The position numbers were made by a program, and so were the translations under genes. A DNA stretch of 64,000 bases, taken from contig NZ_WSNW01000001.1 in assembly GCF_009767585.1 (NCBI RefSeq), positions 1,022,090 through 1,086,089 of the forward strand, read 5' to 3'. The notes below the pieces were generated by a model. That model ran no database searches, was not told the DNA's origin, and saw nothing but the letters and a program-made list of their open reading frames with translations. The DNA is from Coprobacillus cateniformis (lineage in GTDB: Bacteria; Bacillota_I; Bacilli_A; Erysipelotrichales; Coprobacillaceae). Positions within the stretch are counted from its first letter, which is position 1. Every line of letters starts with the position of its first letter. Shown here one piece after another: positions 17,335 through 25,855 of this stretch.

Positions 17335-18684
17335 TTATACTCTCTCCTTTAAATGTTCAACAACTTCTTTTAAATGCATACCATTAGAACCTTTAATCAA
17401 TATTGTATCTTCTGGTTCCAGCATTTCATCTAAATAAGTCATTAAAGCCTGATTATCTTCAAAATGATAAGCATTTTTCAATCCTAAAGATTGTGCCTTT
17501 TCCACTATATAACAACTCGCTTCTCCAACACAAAGAAGTTCATCAATATTTTTTTCAACAACATAACTACCAACTTCTTCATGTAAAGCCTGTTCATATT
17601 CTCCTAGTTCTAACATATCTGCTAAGACTGCAATTTTTCTTTTTGGATATTGTGCTAAAACGGCTAAACTTGATTTCATTGAATCTAAATTGGCATTATA
17701 TGTTCCATCTATCACTTTAATATTATCTTTTAGCTCAATCATATCCATTCTATTCTTAGTTAACTCAAAATGTTCCACACCTGCAATACATAAATTCATA
17801 TCAATGTCTAGAGAAAGACCTATAGCTATAGCAATCAAAGCATTATAAACAAAATGCTCACCAGAAACTGGAACATGGACATGATATCGCTGACCTTGAT
17901 AATCAATATCAAAATAAGAATCTTCTAATCTCAGTTCTACATCAATAGCTTTTAAATCGCAATCCTCATTTTGTCCAACTCTGATCATATGATAATTTTC
18001 TGCATTGACTGTATGAAGCATATCATTATCATCATTAATAACAAGAGTTCCATCTGACTTCAGTCCATTAACAATCTCCATTTTTGCTTGAAGAATTTTT
18101 TCTCTAGAACCAAGTTCACCAATATGAGCTGTTCCAATGTTCGTAATTGCTGCGACATCTGGTAAAGCAATCTGAGTTAAATGCTCAATTTCTCCAAGAT
18201 GATTCATACCCATTTCTAAAATCATGACTTCTTCATTTTGAAGTCTTAAAATTGTTAAAGGGAGACCAATATGATTATTATAATTCCCTAATGTCTTTAA
18301 TGTTTTATATTTTGTTGACACAACTGAATAAATCATGTCCTTTGTACTTGTCTTTCCAACACTTCCTGTAATTCCAACGACTTTTACTTGTCTATGCATT
18401 CTCAAATATTTAGCCATATCACTCATAGCCTGTAATGTATCCTTAACAAGAATTACATTTTTATCTGGATAATGAACCTTATGAGCAGTTATAATTGAAC
18501 TTGCTCCCAAATTAAATGCCTGTGCTATATACTGATGACCATCTGCATTCTCTCCAACAAGTGGAATATACATATTACCACTTTCAATCTTTCTTGTATC
18601 TTGTGTAAATCCATTCACATCATATTCCATATCGCCACTTAAAAGTTGACCATTTGTCGCTTCTATAATTTCTTTAATCTGCAT
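17335..18684 (-). CDS. murF: UDP-MurNAc-tripeptide--D-alanyl-D-alanine ligase
   Basis: Adds D-Ala-D-Ala to the UDP-MurNAc tripeptide, the last cytoplasmic step of muropeptide synthesis. The product is 449 residues with the Mur ligase plan: N-terminal substrate domain with TQDTRKIESGNMYIPLVG, ATP loop GITGSVGKTSTKDM near residue 105, central motifs LGNYNNHIGLPLT and LEMGMNHLGEI, and the C-terminal domain with DGTYNANLDSMKSSL. It is the first gene of the murF-ddl pair. Confidence 0.96.
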   Translation of the reverse strand: MQIKEIIEATNGQLLSGDMEYDVNGFTQDTRKIESGNMYIPLVGENADGHQYIAQAFNLGASSIITAHKVHYPDKNVILVKDTLQAMSDMAKYLRMHRQVKVVGITGSVGKTSTKDMIYSVVSTKYKTLKTLGNYNNHIGLPLTILRLQNEEVMILEMGMNHLGEIEHLTQIALPDVAAITNIGTAHIGELGSREKILQAKMEIVNGLKSDGTLVINDDNDMLHTVNAENYHMIRVGQNEDCDLKAIDVELRLEDSYFDIDYQGQRYHVHVPVSGEHFVYNALIAIAIGLSLDIDMNLCIAGVEHFELTKNRMDMIELKDNIKVIDGTYNANLDSMKSSLAVLAQYPKRKIAVLADMLELGEYEQALHEEVGSYVVEKNIDELLCVGEASCYIVEKAQSLGLKNAYHFEDNQALMTYLDEMLEPEDTILIKGSNGMHLKEVVEHLKERV

Positions 18685-18760
18685 AATTATCCCTCATATT
18701 TAATATATGCACTATTATAGCACAGAATGCCAATACGTCCATAGCGATATTTTTCTTAAG

Positions 18761-18799
18761 AAAAAGAAAAAGCAACACTCATAAAGAGTGTGCTTGCTG
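18761..18799 (-). terminator. Terminator after the zinc-ribbon trio
   Basis: On the minus strand AGCAAGCACACTC pairs with GAGTGTTGCT around TTTAT (with a short bulge), followed by TTTTTC; it overlaps the stop of the 117-residue gene. Confidence 0.8.
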
Positions 18800-19132
18800 A
18801 TAATTCAATATTTCTAAATCCGTAATATCTTTTTTTATGCTTTGATAATATTTCATAGTTTGCTTTCCTGTTTCAGACATATAGGCATTATAATCAATCA
18901 TTCCATTATAAATACCATAAAACTCATAAACATAAGCAGCACCACCTTGCTTCTGGATAGTCTGTTTAAACAAACGGATAATAGTTTGAAAAGATAATTG
19001 ACTATCTACATACAAATAAATCTTAGGACCATTTTGTTTCATAATACCTATTGATGATATTTCTTGATAAGCAATATTTTGAATCCAATTCAATATTGTC
19101 TGATAACGCGTTGCAATTAAAACAATGACCAT
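18779..19132 (-). CDS. Hypothetical protein, 117 aa
   Basis: Not recognised. It is a small soluble-looking protein with a hydrophobic start (MVIVLIATRYQTILNWIQN), mixed alpha/beta content and tyrosine-rich patches; no membrane span or metal motif is evident. Its ATG shares a base with the stop of the zinc-ribbon protein gene (TAATG), so it is translationally coupled to it and probably works with it. A terminator follows immediately. Confidence 0.6.
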   Translation of the reverse strand: MVIVLIATRYQTILNWIQNIAYQEISSIGIMKQNGPKIYLYVDSQLSFQTIIRLFKQTIQKQGGAAYVYEFYGIYNGMIDYNAYMSETGKQTMKYYQSIKKDITDLEILNYQQAHSL

Positions 19133-20448
19133 TAAATGAAATCTCCATTTTGTGATGAGAATAATTTTTGTGTATTTTGCCCATCAAAATCCATAATCAT
19201 AAGATATTCATCTTTCTCAAAACTATTTTTTTGAACTTCTAAAATCAACTTATCTCCAATAATCTGAATACTCTCACATAATCCACTACTATAAATCTTT
19301 GTGTTTTCCTTTGTTTTCAAATTATATTTCATAACTTGAGAACTATTTGTATAAAAAATATACTCATCTGTTATATTCATCAGACCACCTGTGTTTTCAA
19401 TCAAAACTTCTGTCTTTCGTGTTGCAATATCATAAACATTAATATTTGCTCCTGAAATACTTCCTGTTGCTTGTTTAGATAAAAAATAAAGTTTTTGATT
19501 CTGATAAATCAGATTATAATATTTTCCATTCAATACTTTTTCTTCACCCTTACCATCTAACCCAACAACATAGATACCATCTGTACTTGTATAATATATT
19601 TTATCTTCCAAAACATTTAAGTTATAAGCATTACGATTATTTAATCTTGTTTCTTTATTTGTTTTTAAATCATAGACATAAATTCTTTCTAAATCATCAT
19701 CTTGTGCTTGATAGTATGCTTTATCGTCTTTTATTATTAAATAATAAATTTCTTTATTCAAAACAACCTTCTTATCTTTTCCATCAGTTGAAATACTACA
19801 TAATTGTGAATCATCATTTGTAAAATAGATAGTATTACCTACAACATTAATATAATCACAATCGTCATTGATAATTGTCTTTCTATTTTCAAGTTTATTA
19901 TCCATACTCACCAAGTGTCCTTGATCATTCACAACATAAATTATATCTTCATCTTGATAGACATGACCTTCTTGGTTAATATTTCCTGTATGAGTTGCAA
20001 AAGATGTCATTCCACCAATCTCCATTTTCTCTAAAGGTAAATCTTTAGGTTGATCTGTTGATTGTTGTCCACCACTTATATGATTACTTAAACTAGGTCC
20101 ATGATAAATATAAACATATGCTACAGCTGTTAAAACAACCATAATAGATACAGCAATCACAAGAATATTTTTATTAACCTTTTTATTCACTTTAATTTCT
20201 TGAAAATCAACTTTTTCTTCTGGTTCATGATAACTTTCTGTATATGGAATATCGCTTAAAGGACGATAATATCCTTCTATATGGCTTTCCTGATAATTCT
20301 TAAGAACACTGCTTCCACAATGAGAACAGAATTTTGCACCACTGACTATTGGCTGATGACAATGAGGACATCGTTCTATTTTCATACCACACTGTGGACA
20401 AAAATTCATATCATCATTAACTTCACTTTTACATCTAGGACAAATCAT
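19132..20448 (-). CDS. Zinc-ribbon membrane protein with beta-propeller-like outer domain
   Basis: 438 residues. The N-terminus has four CxxC pairs (CPRC, CPQC, CPHC, CSHC) forming two zinc ribbons, then an acidic linker, one membrane helix at about 95-113, and an extracytoplasmic domain of about 300 residues. That domain is built of repeated short units such as DIIYVVNDQGHLVSM, NTIYFTNDDSQLCSI and DKIYYTSTDGIYVV, as in DUF5050-type propellers. It looks like a membrane sensor or scaffold with a cytoplasmic zinc-ribbon end; ligand and partner are unknown. AAGGAGGCAG precedes the ATG, and the membrane protein gene upstream is 26 bases away. Confidence 0.75.
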   Translation of the reverse strand: MICPRCKSEVNDDMNFCPQCGMKIERCPHCHQPIVSGAKFCSHCGSSVLKNYQESHIEGYYRPLSDIPYTESYHEPEEKVDFQEIKVNKKVNKNILVIAVSIMVVLTAVAYVYIYHGPSLSNHISGGQQSTDQPKDLPLEKMEIGGMTSFATHTGNINQEGHVYQDEDIIYVVNDQGHLVSMDNKLENRKTIINDDCDYINVVGNTIYFTNDDSQLCSISTDGKDKKVVLNKEIYYLIIKDDKAYYQAQDDDLERIYVYDLKTNKETRLNNRNAYNLNVLEDKIYYTSTDGIYVVGLDGKGEEKVLNGKYYNLIYQNQKLYFLSKQATGSISGANINVYDIATRKTEVLIENTGGLMNITDEYIFYTNSSQVMKYNLKTKENTKIYSSGLCESIQIIGDKLILEVQKNSFEKDEYLMIMDFDGQNTQKLFSSQNGDFI

Positions 20449-20474
20449 ATACTGCCTCCTTCATAATTCACACT

Positions 20475-20768
20475 CTATTGGGTATTATCCTCTTCATCTA
20501 CAACTTTATAATCGACATCAATAATATCTGGATCAGATGATTGATGATTTTGATATGTTGTTTGTTGATTTTGATATGATGAATGTTGTTCATAATATGC
20601 TTGGTCTTCTTTTGATTGATGAGTACGTTTTCTTGATCTAAAGATAGCTTTTATAATCCAAAAAATAATTAATATTGGAAATAAATATATAAAAAATGGT
20701 AAAAAGAATCTTAATGCTAACATCAATAAAACCAGTACACAAAATAAATATATAAAACTATATCCCAT
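20475..20768 (-). CDS. Small membrane protein, 97 aa
   Basis: Two hydrophobic segments (about residues 3-20 and 23-42) are followed by a basic stretch FRSRKRTHQ and a glutamine-, serine- and tyrosine-rich tail ending in acidic residues. Family not recognised. It is the likely first gene of a three-gene unit with the zinc-ribbon protein and the 117-residue protein, all on minus with short gaps. AAAGGAGAATAATT precedes the ATG. Confidence 0.6.
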   Translation of the reverse strand: MGYSFIYLFCVLVLLMLALRFFLPFFIYLFPILIIFWIIKAIFRSRKRTHQSKEDQAYYEQHSSYQNQQTTYQNHQSSDPDIIDVDYKVVDEEDNTQ

Positions 20769-20826
20769 AATTATTCTCCTTTTTTCATTTCATAGTTTAT
20801 ACAACAAATATAAACAACAAATGAAC

Positions 20827-21054
20827 TTATTCATCAATATCATCATGCCATCTAAAAAGAATGTGAACAGGCACTTTTAACCCTTGTGCAAATTTTTCAA
20901 CAACTTTTAATGTGACATTTCTTGTTCCTCTTTCTACATCTGATACATAATTCTTAGAAAGTTGACATCGAAATGCAAGTTCTTCTTGAGAAATATTTTG
21001 AATCAAACGTAATTCTTTTACTCTTCTTCCAAACTTTATATTAATATTTTCCAT
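20827..21054 (-). CDS. XRE-family DNA-binding protein
   Basis: 75 residues, essentially one Cro/CI-type helix-turn-helix: RVKELRLIQNISQEELAFRCQ then LSKNYVSDVERGTRNVTLKVV. No second domain. The ATG at 21052-21054 is preferred over an ATG three codons upstream because GGAG in the end of whiA sits 10 bases before it. It follows whiA without a gap, the slot where crh often lies in Bacillus-type clusters. Target genes unknown. Confidence 0.8.
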   Translation of the reverse strand: MENINIKFGRRVKELRLIQNISQEELAFRCQLSKNYVSDVERGTRNVTLKVVEKFAQGLKVPVHILFRWHDDIDE

Positions 21055-21055
21055 A

Positions 21056-22003
21056 TCAATCATTCTCCATTTGCCTTATTTTTTGTGCTTCTTCTTTAAT
21101 CTTTGCAAAACGATGATGTAATCCAGACTTACTAATTGTACGCCCTGTTTGCTGTAAATAAACATCAGCTAATTCATTAAGCGTTAATTCAGGATTTTCT
21201 AATCTTAATAATGCAACTTTTCTTGTCTTATCATCCAAGATTTCTACTCCTGCTTTATCAATAATATAAGCAATATCTTCAATTTGTGCTGTAGATGCAC
21301 TCATTGCTTTCATTTCATTGGCTATATCACAATTATTCCAACGATTAACAGTGTTAGCCATCGAACGATCTATTCTTGTCATTTCAAAATCCATAACAGA
21401 TTGAGAAGCACCAATCGCCCTTAAGAAATCACCTATTTTTTCTGCTGATTTCAAATAGACAATATATTTATTTCGACGTTTAATTATTTTTGCATTGAGT
21501 TCATATTGGTTCATAAGATCTTCAAGAAAAGCTGCAAATTCCTCTTCAGCCACACTCATTTCCAAATGATAATTAGATGTATCCGGATTATTTACACTTC
21601 CACAGGCTAAAAAAACACCAGCTAAATATGCCCGCCTTTGTGCATCTGTATTTAAAAGTTCCAGATTAGGAAGACTTTGTATTCCAATACCTTCCATCAA
21701 ATGAAGATCTTCTAATATCTCTCTTGCTTTAGAAACAATTAAAATGTATACATTATTCTTTTTCAACTTCATTTTGCGTGACACTCTAAACTCAATATGA
21801 GGCTGATAGAGATCTTTTAAAAGTTTGTGCAATTTTGAAGCAATTTTCGCATTTTCCGTGCGTAAGGTGAGTGATAATCCAGATTGATTCAAAGAAAGCG
21901 TACCAATAATTTTAATCATTGCACATAAAATTGCTTTTTCACAATGTGAATCAAAATCATTAAAAACAATTTCTTCTTTTACAACTCTAGAAAATGATAT
22001 CAC
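21056..22003 (-). CDS. whiA: DNA-binding protein WhiA
   Basis: 315-residue WhiA. The N-terminal part resembles LAGLIDADG homing endonucleases (RRAYLAGVFLACGSVNNP near residue 130). The C-terminal helix-turn-helix is TLNELADVYLQQTGRTISKSGLHHRFAKI. WhiA influences cell division and chromosome segregation in Firmicutes and sporulation in actinobacteria. The gene starts 14 bases after the rapZ stop; in the classical rapZ-yvcK-whiA order yvcK would lie between them, and it is absent here. Confidence 0.95.
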   Translation of the reverse strand: MISFSRVVKEEIVFNDFDSHCEKAILCAMIKIIGTLSLNQSGLSLTLRTENAKIASKLHKLLKDLYQPHIEFRVSRKMKLKKNNVYILIVSKAREILEDLHLMEGIGIQSLPNLELLNTDAQRRAYLAGVFLACGSVNNPDTSNYHLEMSVAEEEFAAFLEDLMNQYELNAKIIKRRNKYIVYLKSAEKIGDFLRAIGASQSVMDFEMTRIDRSMANTVNRWNNCDIANEMKAMSASTAQIEDIAYIIDKAGVEILDDKTRKVALLRLENPELTLNELADVYLQQTGRTISKSGLHHRFAKIKEEAQKIRQMEND

Positions 22004-22017
22004 AATAACTCCCCCTT

Positions 22018-22866
22018 CTAATGATCAGCATCACGATGCCATTTATAAACTTGATAGAATTTTGAATAATGATCAGCAAAATAATTGGTTAATGTTACAG
22101 AGCGGTGTTGTCCACCAGTACAGCCAATTCCAATAATCATTTGCATTTTTCCTTCTTCTTCATATTTCTTTAACAGATAATCATAATATACAATTGTTTT
22201 CTCTATAAACTCCTGTGTTTCTGGTTGTTCCATAACATAATCATAAACAGCTTTATCATTTCCTGTTTGTGCTCTTAACTCCTCAATATAGAAAGGGTTT
22301 GGCAAGAACCTAACATCTAATAAAAGGTCAGCATCTTTAGGAACTCCATGTTTGTATCCAAATGATACAAATGAAACACGGAATGTATCTTGATTTCCTT
22401 TATGAAAGTAGATTTCTAATTTATCTTGTAATTTTATTGGTTTCAGTAATGTTGTATCGATAATAATATTGGCTAATTTACTAATAGGATCAGCCATTTC
22501 ACGTTCAAACTGAATCGCCTCTGTTAAGGAAGAAGCCACATTTCCAATCATTAATGGATGTGAACGCCTTGTTTGTTTATAACGTGATAATAAAACTTCA
22601 TCTTCACAATCTAAAAAGATTACTGTTAAATCAACCCAATCCATATTTGAAAAAACACGGACAGCAAGAATGGCATCTCCCAATGAAACAGCCATAGCAA
22701 CTTTTGAATACTTTGTTGATGTACGCAATAAGTCTCCAAATTCTTTTAACAGTGCTACTGGATAATTATCTATGCAGCGATACTCCATATTTTCAAAGAT
22801 AGCCATAGCTTGAGTTTTTCCTGCACCTGACATCCCTGTAACAATGACAACTTCTATTTTATCCAT
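22018..22866 (-). CDS. rapZ: RNase adapter/nucleotide-binding protein RapZ
   Basis: 282-residue YvcJ/RapZ P-loop protein. Walker A is TGMSGAGKTQA near residue 10, and the C-terminal domain has LDVRFLPNPFY and the conserved GIGCTGGQHRSV. In enterobacteria RapZ adapts RNase E to the GlmZ RNA; in Firmicutes it is a nucleotide-binding protein of less clear role. The ATG follows GGAGGAAGAGGT. It lies between trxB and whiA, a common Firmicute neighbourhood. Confidence 0.95.
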   Translation of the reverse strand: MDKIEVVIVTGMSGAGKTQAMAIFENMEYRCIDNYPVALLKEFGDLLRTSTKYSKVAMAVSLGDAILAVRVFSNMDWVDLTVIFLDCEDEVLLSRYKQTRRSHPLMIGNVASSLTEAIQFEREMADPISKLANIIIDTTLLKPIKLQDKLEIYFHKGNQDTFRVSFVSFGYKHGVPKDADLLLDVRFLPNPFYIEELRAQTGNDKAVYDYVMEQPETQEFIEKTIVYYDYLLKKYEEEGKMQMIIGIGCTGGQHRSVTLTNYFADHYSKFYQVYKWHRDADH

Positions 22867-22946
22867 ACCTCTTCCTCCTTTGTTAATACTATATCAAATT
22901 TCCTATCATAAGTGTACCTTTTTTTAAACTTTCCTTCATTTAACAC

Positions 22947-22968
22947 AAAAGGAAGATTCTCATCTTCC
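22947..22968 (-). terminator. Terminator after trxB
   Basis: GGAAGAT and ATCTTCC arms followed by TTTTG on minus, directly behind and overlapping the trxB stop. It separates HAD-trxB from rapZ-whiA. Confidence 0.8.
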
Positions 22969-23870
22969 TACTTTAATAATGATGCAATATATTGTCCAGC
23001 AATTGCACCATCATTTGCTGCTGTAATCACTTGACGTAAATTCTTCTCTGTAACATCTCCACCTGCAAAAATACCTTTCACACTCGTTTCCTGATTTTCG
23101 TCAACTTCAATATATCCTCGTTCATTAACTATTTCTAAGTCTTTTACAAAACCACTAATTGGGTCCAATCCTATAAATGGGAATATTCCATCTGTAGGAA
23201 TTAAAGACAACTCTCCTGTATTTGAATCTTCTATAACCAGACCGCTCACTTTATTATCTTGTGATTTAACTGAGGATGGTTTCTTTAAATAATGCATTTC
23301 AATATTTTCTTTTTGTTTTAATTTATCAATGAGATATTGATCTGCTCTTAAAACATCACGACGCACAATCACATGAACTTGCTTAACAATATCACTCAAA
23401 TAAATAGCTTCTTCAATTGCTGAATTTCCACCACCAACAACACATACTGTCTTATTTTTAAAGAATGGACCATCACACACAGCACAATAAGAAACACCTC
23501 GTCCACTCATTTCATCTTCACCAGGAATATTCATCTTTCTTTCTTTTGTTCCAGTTGCAATAAAGACATATTTTCCATCATATTGCTGGTCAGCAGTATG
23601 AACGATTTTATGTTCTCCCTTATCTTCAATATGAGTCACTTCACCATATTCATACTTAGCCCCAAATGACAAGCATTGTTCATACATTGAATAGGCTAAC
23701 TCAGGCCCTTTTTTCATCATACCTGGATAATTTTCAATTTCAGCAGTCAGGTTTAATTTTCCACCTGGTGCCCCTCCATCTAAAACAATTACACTTGCCC
23801 CTGCACGTGTTGCATATAAAGCCGCTGTCAAGCCAGATGGTCCAGCTCCAATAACAATTAAATCTACCAT
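22968..23870 (-). CDS. trxB: Thioredoxin-disulfide reductase
   Basis: Flavoprotein passing electrons from NADPH to thioredoxin. 300 residues. FAD-binding GAGPSGLTAALYATRAG lies at the start, the redox pair in CAVCDG near residue 133, NADPH motif GGGNSAIEEA, and the C-terminal FAD motif GIFAGGDVTEKNLRQV with TAANDGAIAG. The ATG at 23868-23870 is chosen over an upstream TTG because GAGAGG lies about 10 bases before it. It starts one base after the HAD phosphatase stop, so the two are co-transcribed. Confidence 0.96.
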   Translation of the reverse strand: MVDLIVIGAGPSGLTAALYATRAGASVIVLDGGAPGGKLNLTAEIENYPGMMKKGPELAYSMYEQCLSFGAKYEYGEVTHIEDKGEHKIVHTADQQYDGKYVFIATGTKERKMNIPGEDEMSGRGVSYCAVCDGPFFKNKTVCVVGGGNSAIEEAIYLSDIVKQVHVIVRRDVLRADQYLIDKLKQKENIEMHYLKKPSSVKSQDNKVSGLVIEDSNTGELSLIPTDGIFPFIGLDPISGFVKDLEIVNERGYIEVDENQETSVKGIFAGGDVTEKNLRQVITAANDGAIAGQYIASLLK

Positions 23871-23871
23871 T

Positions 23872-24519
23872 CTAATCAATCCTCTCTATTAACTTTAATA
23901 TATCATCCATACGATCAATCATGAAATCTGGATGCAATGATTCCATAGCACTTGTTCCTTTTGGTGACCACTTCACGCCTGCTGTATAAATTTCAGCATT
24001 TTTTCCTGCCTGAATATCTGTTTGATTATCACCAACATATATGGCATTTGAACACTTCATAGTCTCCATTGCCTTTTTAATTCCTTCAGGATCTGGTTTT
24101 ACATTCTTAACATCTTCCATACCCAAAACAATATCAAAATATTTTGTTATATCAAAAAGTTCTAAACCTAGATAAGCTGCATGTGTTGATTTTGTTGTGA
24201 CAACAGCTAAAGGATAATTATCCTTTTTCAAGCTTTCTAAAGTTTCTTTTACTGTTGGATATATTGTTACATAGTCCTCATGATGCGCATGATTATACTC
24301 ACGATAATATTCAATGAGTTCTTCAATCATATTTTCAGGAAAATATCTTTCAAACGTTGCTGTTAATGTAGGTCCTAAAAAAGATAAGTGCTCTTCCTTA
24401 CTTAAAGTATATCCAGGTTTATATTTTTCAAAAACATGTTCAAATGTTTTTTGAATTAATAAATCAGTATTTAATAATGTTCCATCTAAATCAAATATAA
24501 TAGCCAAAGCTTTTTTCAT
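23872..24519 (-). CDS. HAD phosphatase, phosphoglycolate/pyrophosphatase (PpaX) type
   Basis: 215 residues. HAD motif I is FDLDGTLLNT (nucleophile and acid Asp), motif II is VVTTKS, the Lys is in KPDPEGIKKA, and motif III is YVGDNQTDIQAGKNAE. The alpha-helical cap lies between motifs I and II. The closest type is the Gph/PpaX branch, which clears phosphoglycolate or pyrophosphate; the substrate cannot be fixed by eye. It directly precedes trxB on the transcript. ATG after AGGAGGTCAT. Confidence 0.88.
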   Translation of the reverse strand: MKKALAIIFDLDGTLLNTDLLIQKTFEHVFEKYKPGYTLSKEEHLSFLGPTLTATFERYFPENMIEELIEYYREYNHAHHEDYVTIYPTVKETLESLKKDNYPLAVVTTKSTHAAYLGLELFDITKYFDIVLGMEDVKNVKPDPEGIKKAMETMKCSNAIYVGDNQTDIQAGKNAEIYTAGVKWSPKGTSAMESLHPDFMIDRMDDILKLIERID

Positions 24520-24630
24520 AATGACCTCCTTTTTGTATTATAACACACTCATGCTCCACACGTTAATATTATGCTTGATATTTCATACTTTATAAGTATA
24601 TCATATAAGAAAAAGGAAATGAGGAATATT

Positions 24631-25386
24631 ATGATTAAAAAGATAACGACTTATATAACACCTTTTCAATTAGAACGAACGCTTCATATTGCATTACCAG
24701 ATAACTATTATGAAACACAAGTTCATTATCCTGTTATGTATATGTATGATGGACATAATTTATTTCAAGATCATGATGCGACTTATGGAAAGTCATGGGG
24801 ACTTGAAGACTTTCTAAATGATTATGATAAACCTTTTATTATTGTTGGAATTGAGTGTAATCATGAAGGACAGGAAAGATTAAATGAGTTTTCTCCTTAT
24901 ACATTTGACAATTCCTATTTTGGTCATATCAATGGTAAAGGAGAAATATTAATGGATTGGGTTATTGAAGAATTAAAACCTTTCATTGATGAACACTACC
25001 GTACAATACCATTTCGTGAATGCACCGGCATTGGTGGAAGCTCAATGGGTGGACTCATGGCACTTTATACAGTTATTAAGTACAATATATATTTTTCAAA
25101 AGCTGCTTGTCTGTCCTCAGCAATTTCAATGTGCATGCCCCAGCTGAAAAACGAGTTGCAGGAAGCATTTATTGATTCTGATACACGAGTCTATATGAGT
25201 TTTGGTACAAAAGAAGTCAGAGGGAAAAAGGGAATTGAATTAATGAAAAACAATTTAAATGAAATTGAAAAACAATTTTACTTAAGGGGTGCTTCCTTTC
25301 ACTTGAACATTATAAAAAATGGACAACATAATGAAGCATCTTGGGAAAAAGAGAATAAAGTCTATTTTGACTATTTATGGAAGTAA
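24631..25386 (+). CDS. Putative esterase (alpha/beta hydrolase, esterase D/Fes type)
   Basis: 251 residues. The alpha/beta hydrolase nucleophile elbow is GIGGSSMGGLMALYT (Ser in GGSSMGG). The start of the fold reads YPVMYMYDGHNLFQD and the catalytic His is probably the last one in KNGQHNEASWEKE. These match the PF00756 group that includes siderophore esterases and S-formylglutathione hydrolases. The ATG at 24631 follows GAGGAATATT; the longer frame lacks a ribosome site. It stands alone on the plus strand, divergent from the HAD/trxB unit. Substrate unknown. Confidence 0.85.
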   Translation: MIKKITTYITPFQLERTLHIALPDNYYETQVHYPVMYMYDGHNLFQDHDATYGKSWGLEDFLNDYDKPFIIVGIECNHEGQERLNEFSPYTFDNSYFGHINGKGEILMDWVIEELKPFIDEHYRTIPFRECTGIGGSSMGGLMALYTVIKYNIYFSKAACLSSAISMCMPQLKNELQEAFIDSDTRVYMSFGTKEVRGKKGIELMKNNLNEIEKQFYLRGASFHLNIIKNGQHNEASWEKENKVYFDYLWK

Positions 25387-25415
25387 GCTTTTTTATCAAA
25401 TGGCTTGCTTTTTTT
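25381..25415 (+). terminator. Terminator after the esterase gene
   Basis: AAGTAAGC and GCTTGCTT arms followed by a T-run; it begins at the esterase stop codon. Confidence 0.75.
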
Positions 25416-25472
25416 AGAGAGAAATGATATTTTATATCACAGTTAGCACTGACTAACAAAAGGAGGAAATAA

Positions 25473-25829
25473 ATGAAAATAGTATATGCGTCAAGAACTG
25501 GTCATGTTGAAATCTTGATGAACAAATTAAATATAAATAATCCAACTCGTATTATGAGTGGTGATGAAAAAGTGGATGAGGATTTCTTATTATTCACATA
25601 TACTGATGGATATGGTGATATCCCCGCAGAAGTTGAAACTTTCTTAGAGCATCATGTATCTTATATTAAAGGAGTTATTGCTAGCGGTGATACAGGTTAT
25701 GGTGAAGCTTTTGCACAATCTGGAAATAAAATTAGTGAAGCATATAATGTTCCTTATTTATATAAAATTGAAAATGAAGGAACAGAACAAGATATTATTG
25801 CAATTCAAAAAATATTAACTGAATTCTAA
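25473..25829 (+). CDS. nrdI: NrdI flavodoxin-like protein
   Basis: 118-residue flavodoxin-like protein with NrdI features: MKIVYASRTGHVEILMNKL at the start (FMN phosphate loop) and VIASGDTGYGEAFAQSGN with YLYKIENEGTEQDI in the second half. NrdI helps make the manganese-tyrosyl radical cofactor of class Ib ribonucleotide reductase. No nrdE, nrdF or nrdH lies nearby, so the gene is an orphan here. ATG after AAAGGAGGAAAT; a terminator follows directly. Confidence 0.9.
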   Translation: MKIVYASRTGHVEILMNKLNINNPTRIMSGDEKVDEDFLLFTYTDGYGDIPAEVETFLEHHVSYIKGVIASGDTGYGEAFAQSGNKISEAYNVPYLYKIENEGTEQDIIAIQKILTEF

Positions 25830-25855
25830 AAACAATGGTTACCCATTGTTTTTTT
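25829..25855. terminator. Bidirectional terminator between nrdI and the aminotransferase gene
   Basis: AACAATGG and CCATTGTT arms around a 4-base loop, with A-run on one side and T-run on the other; serves both converging genes. Confidence 0.85.
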
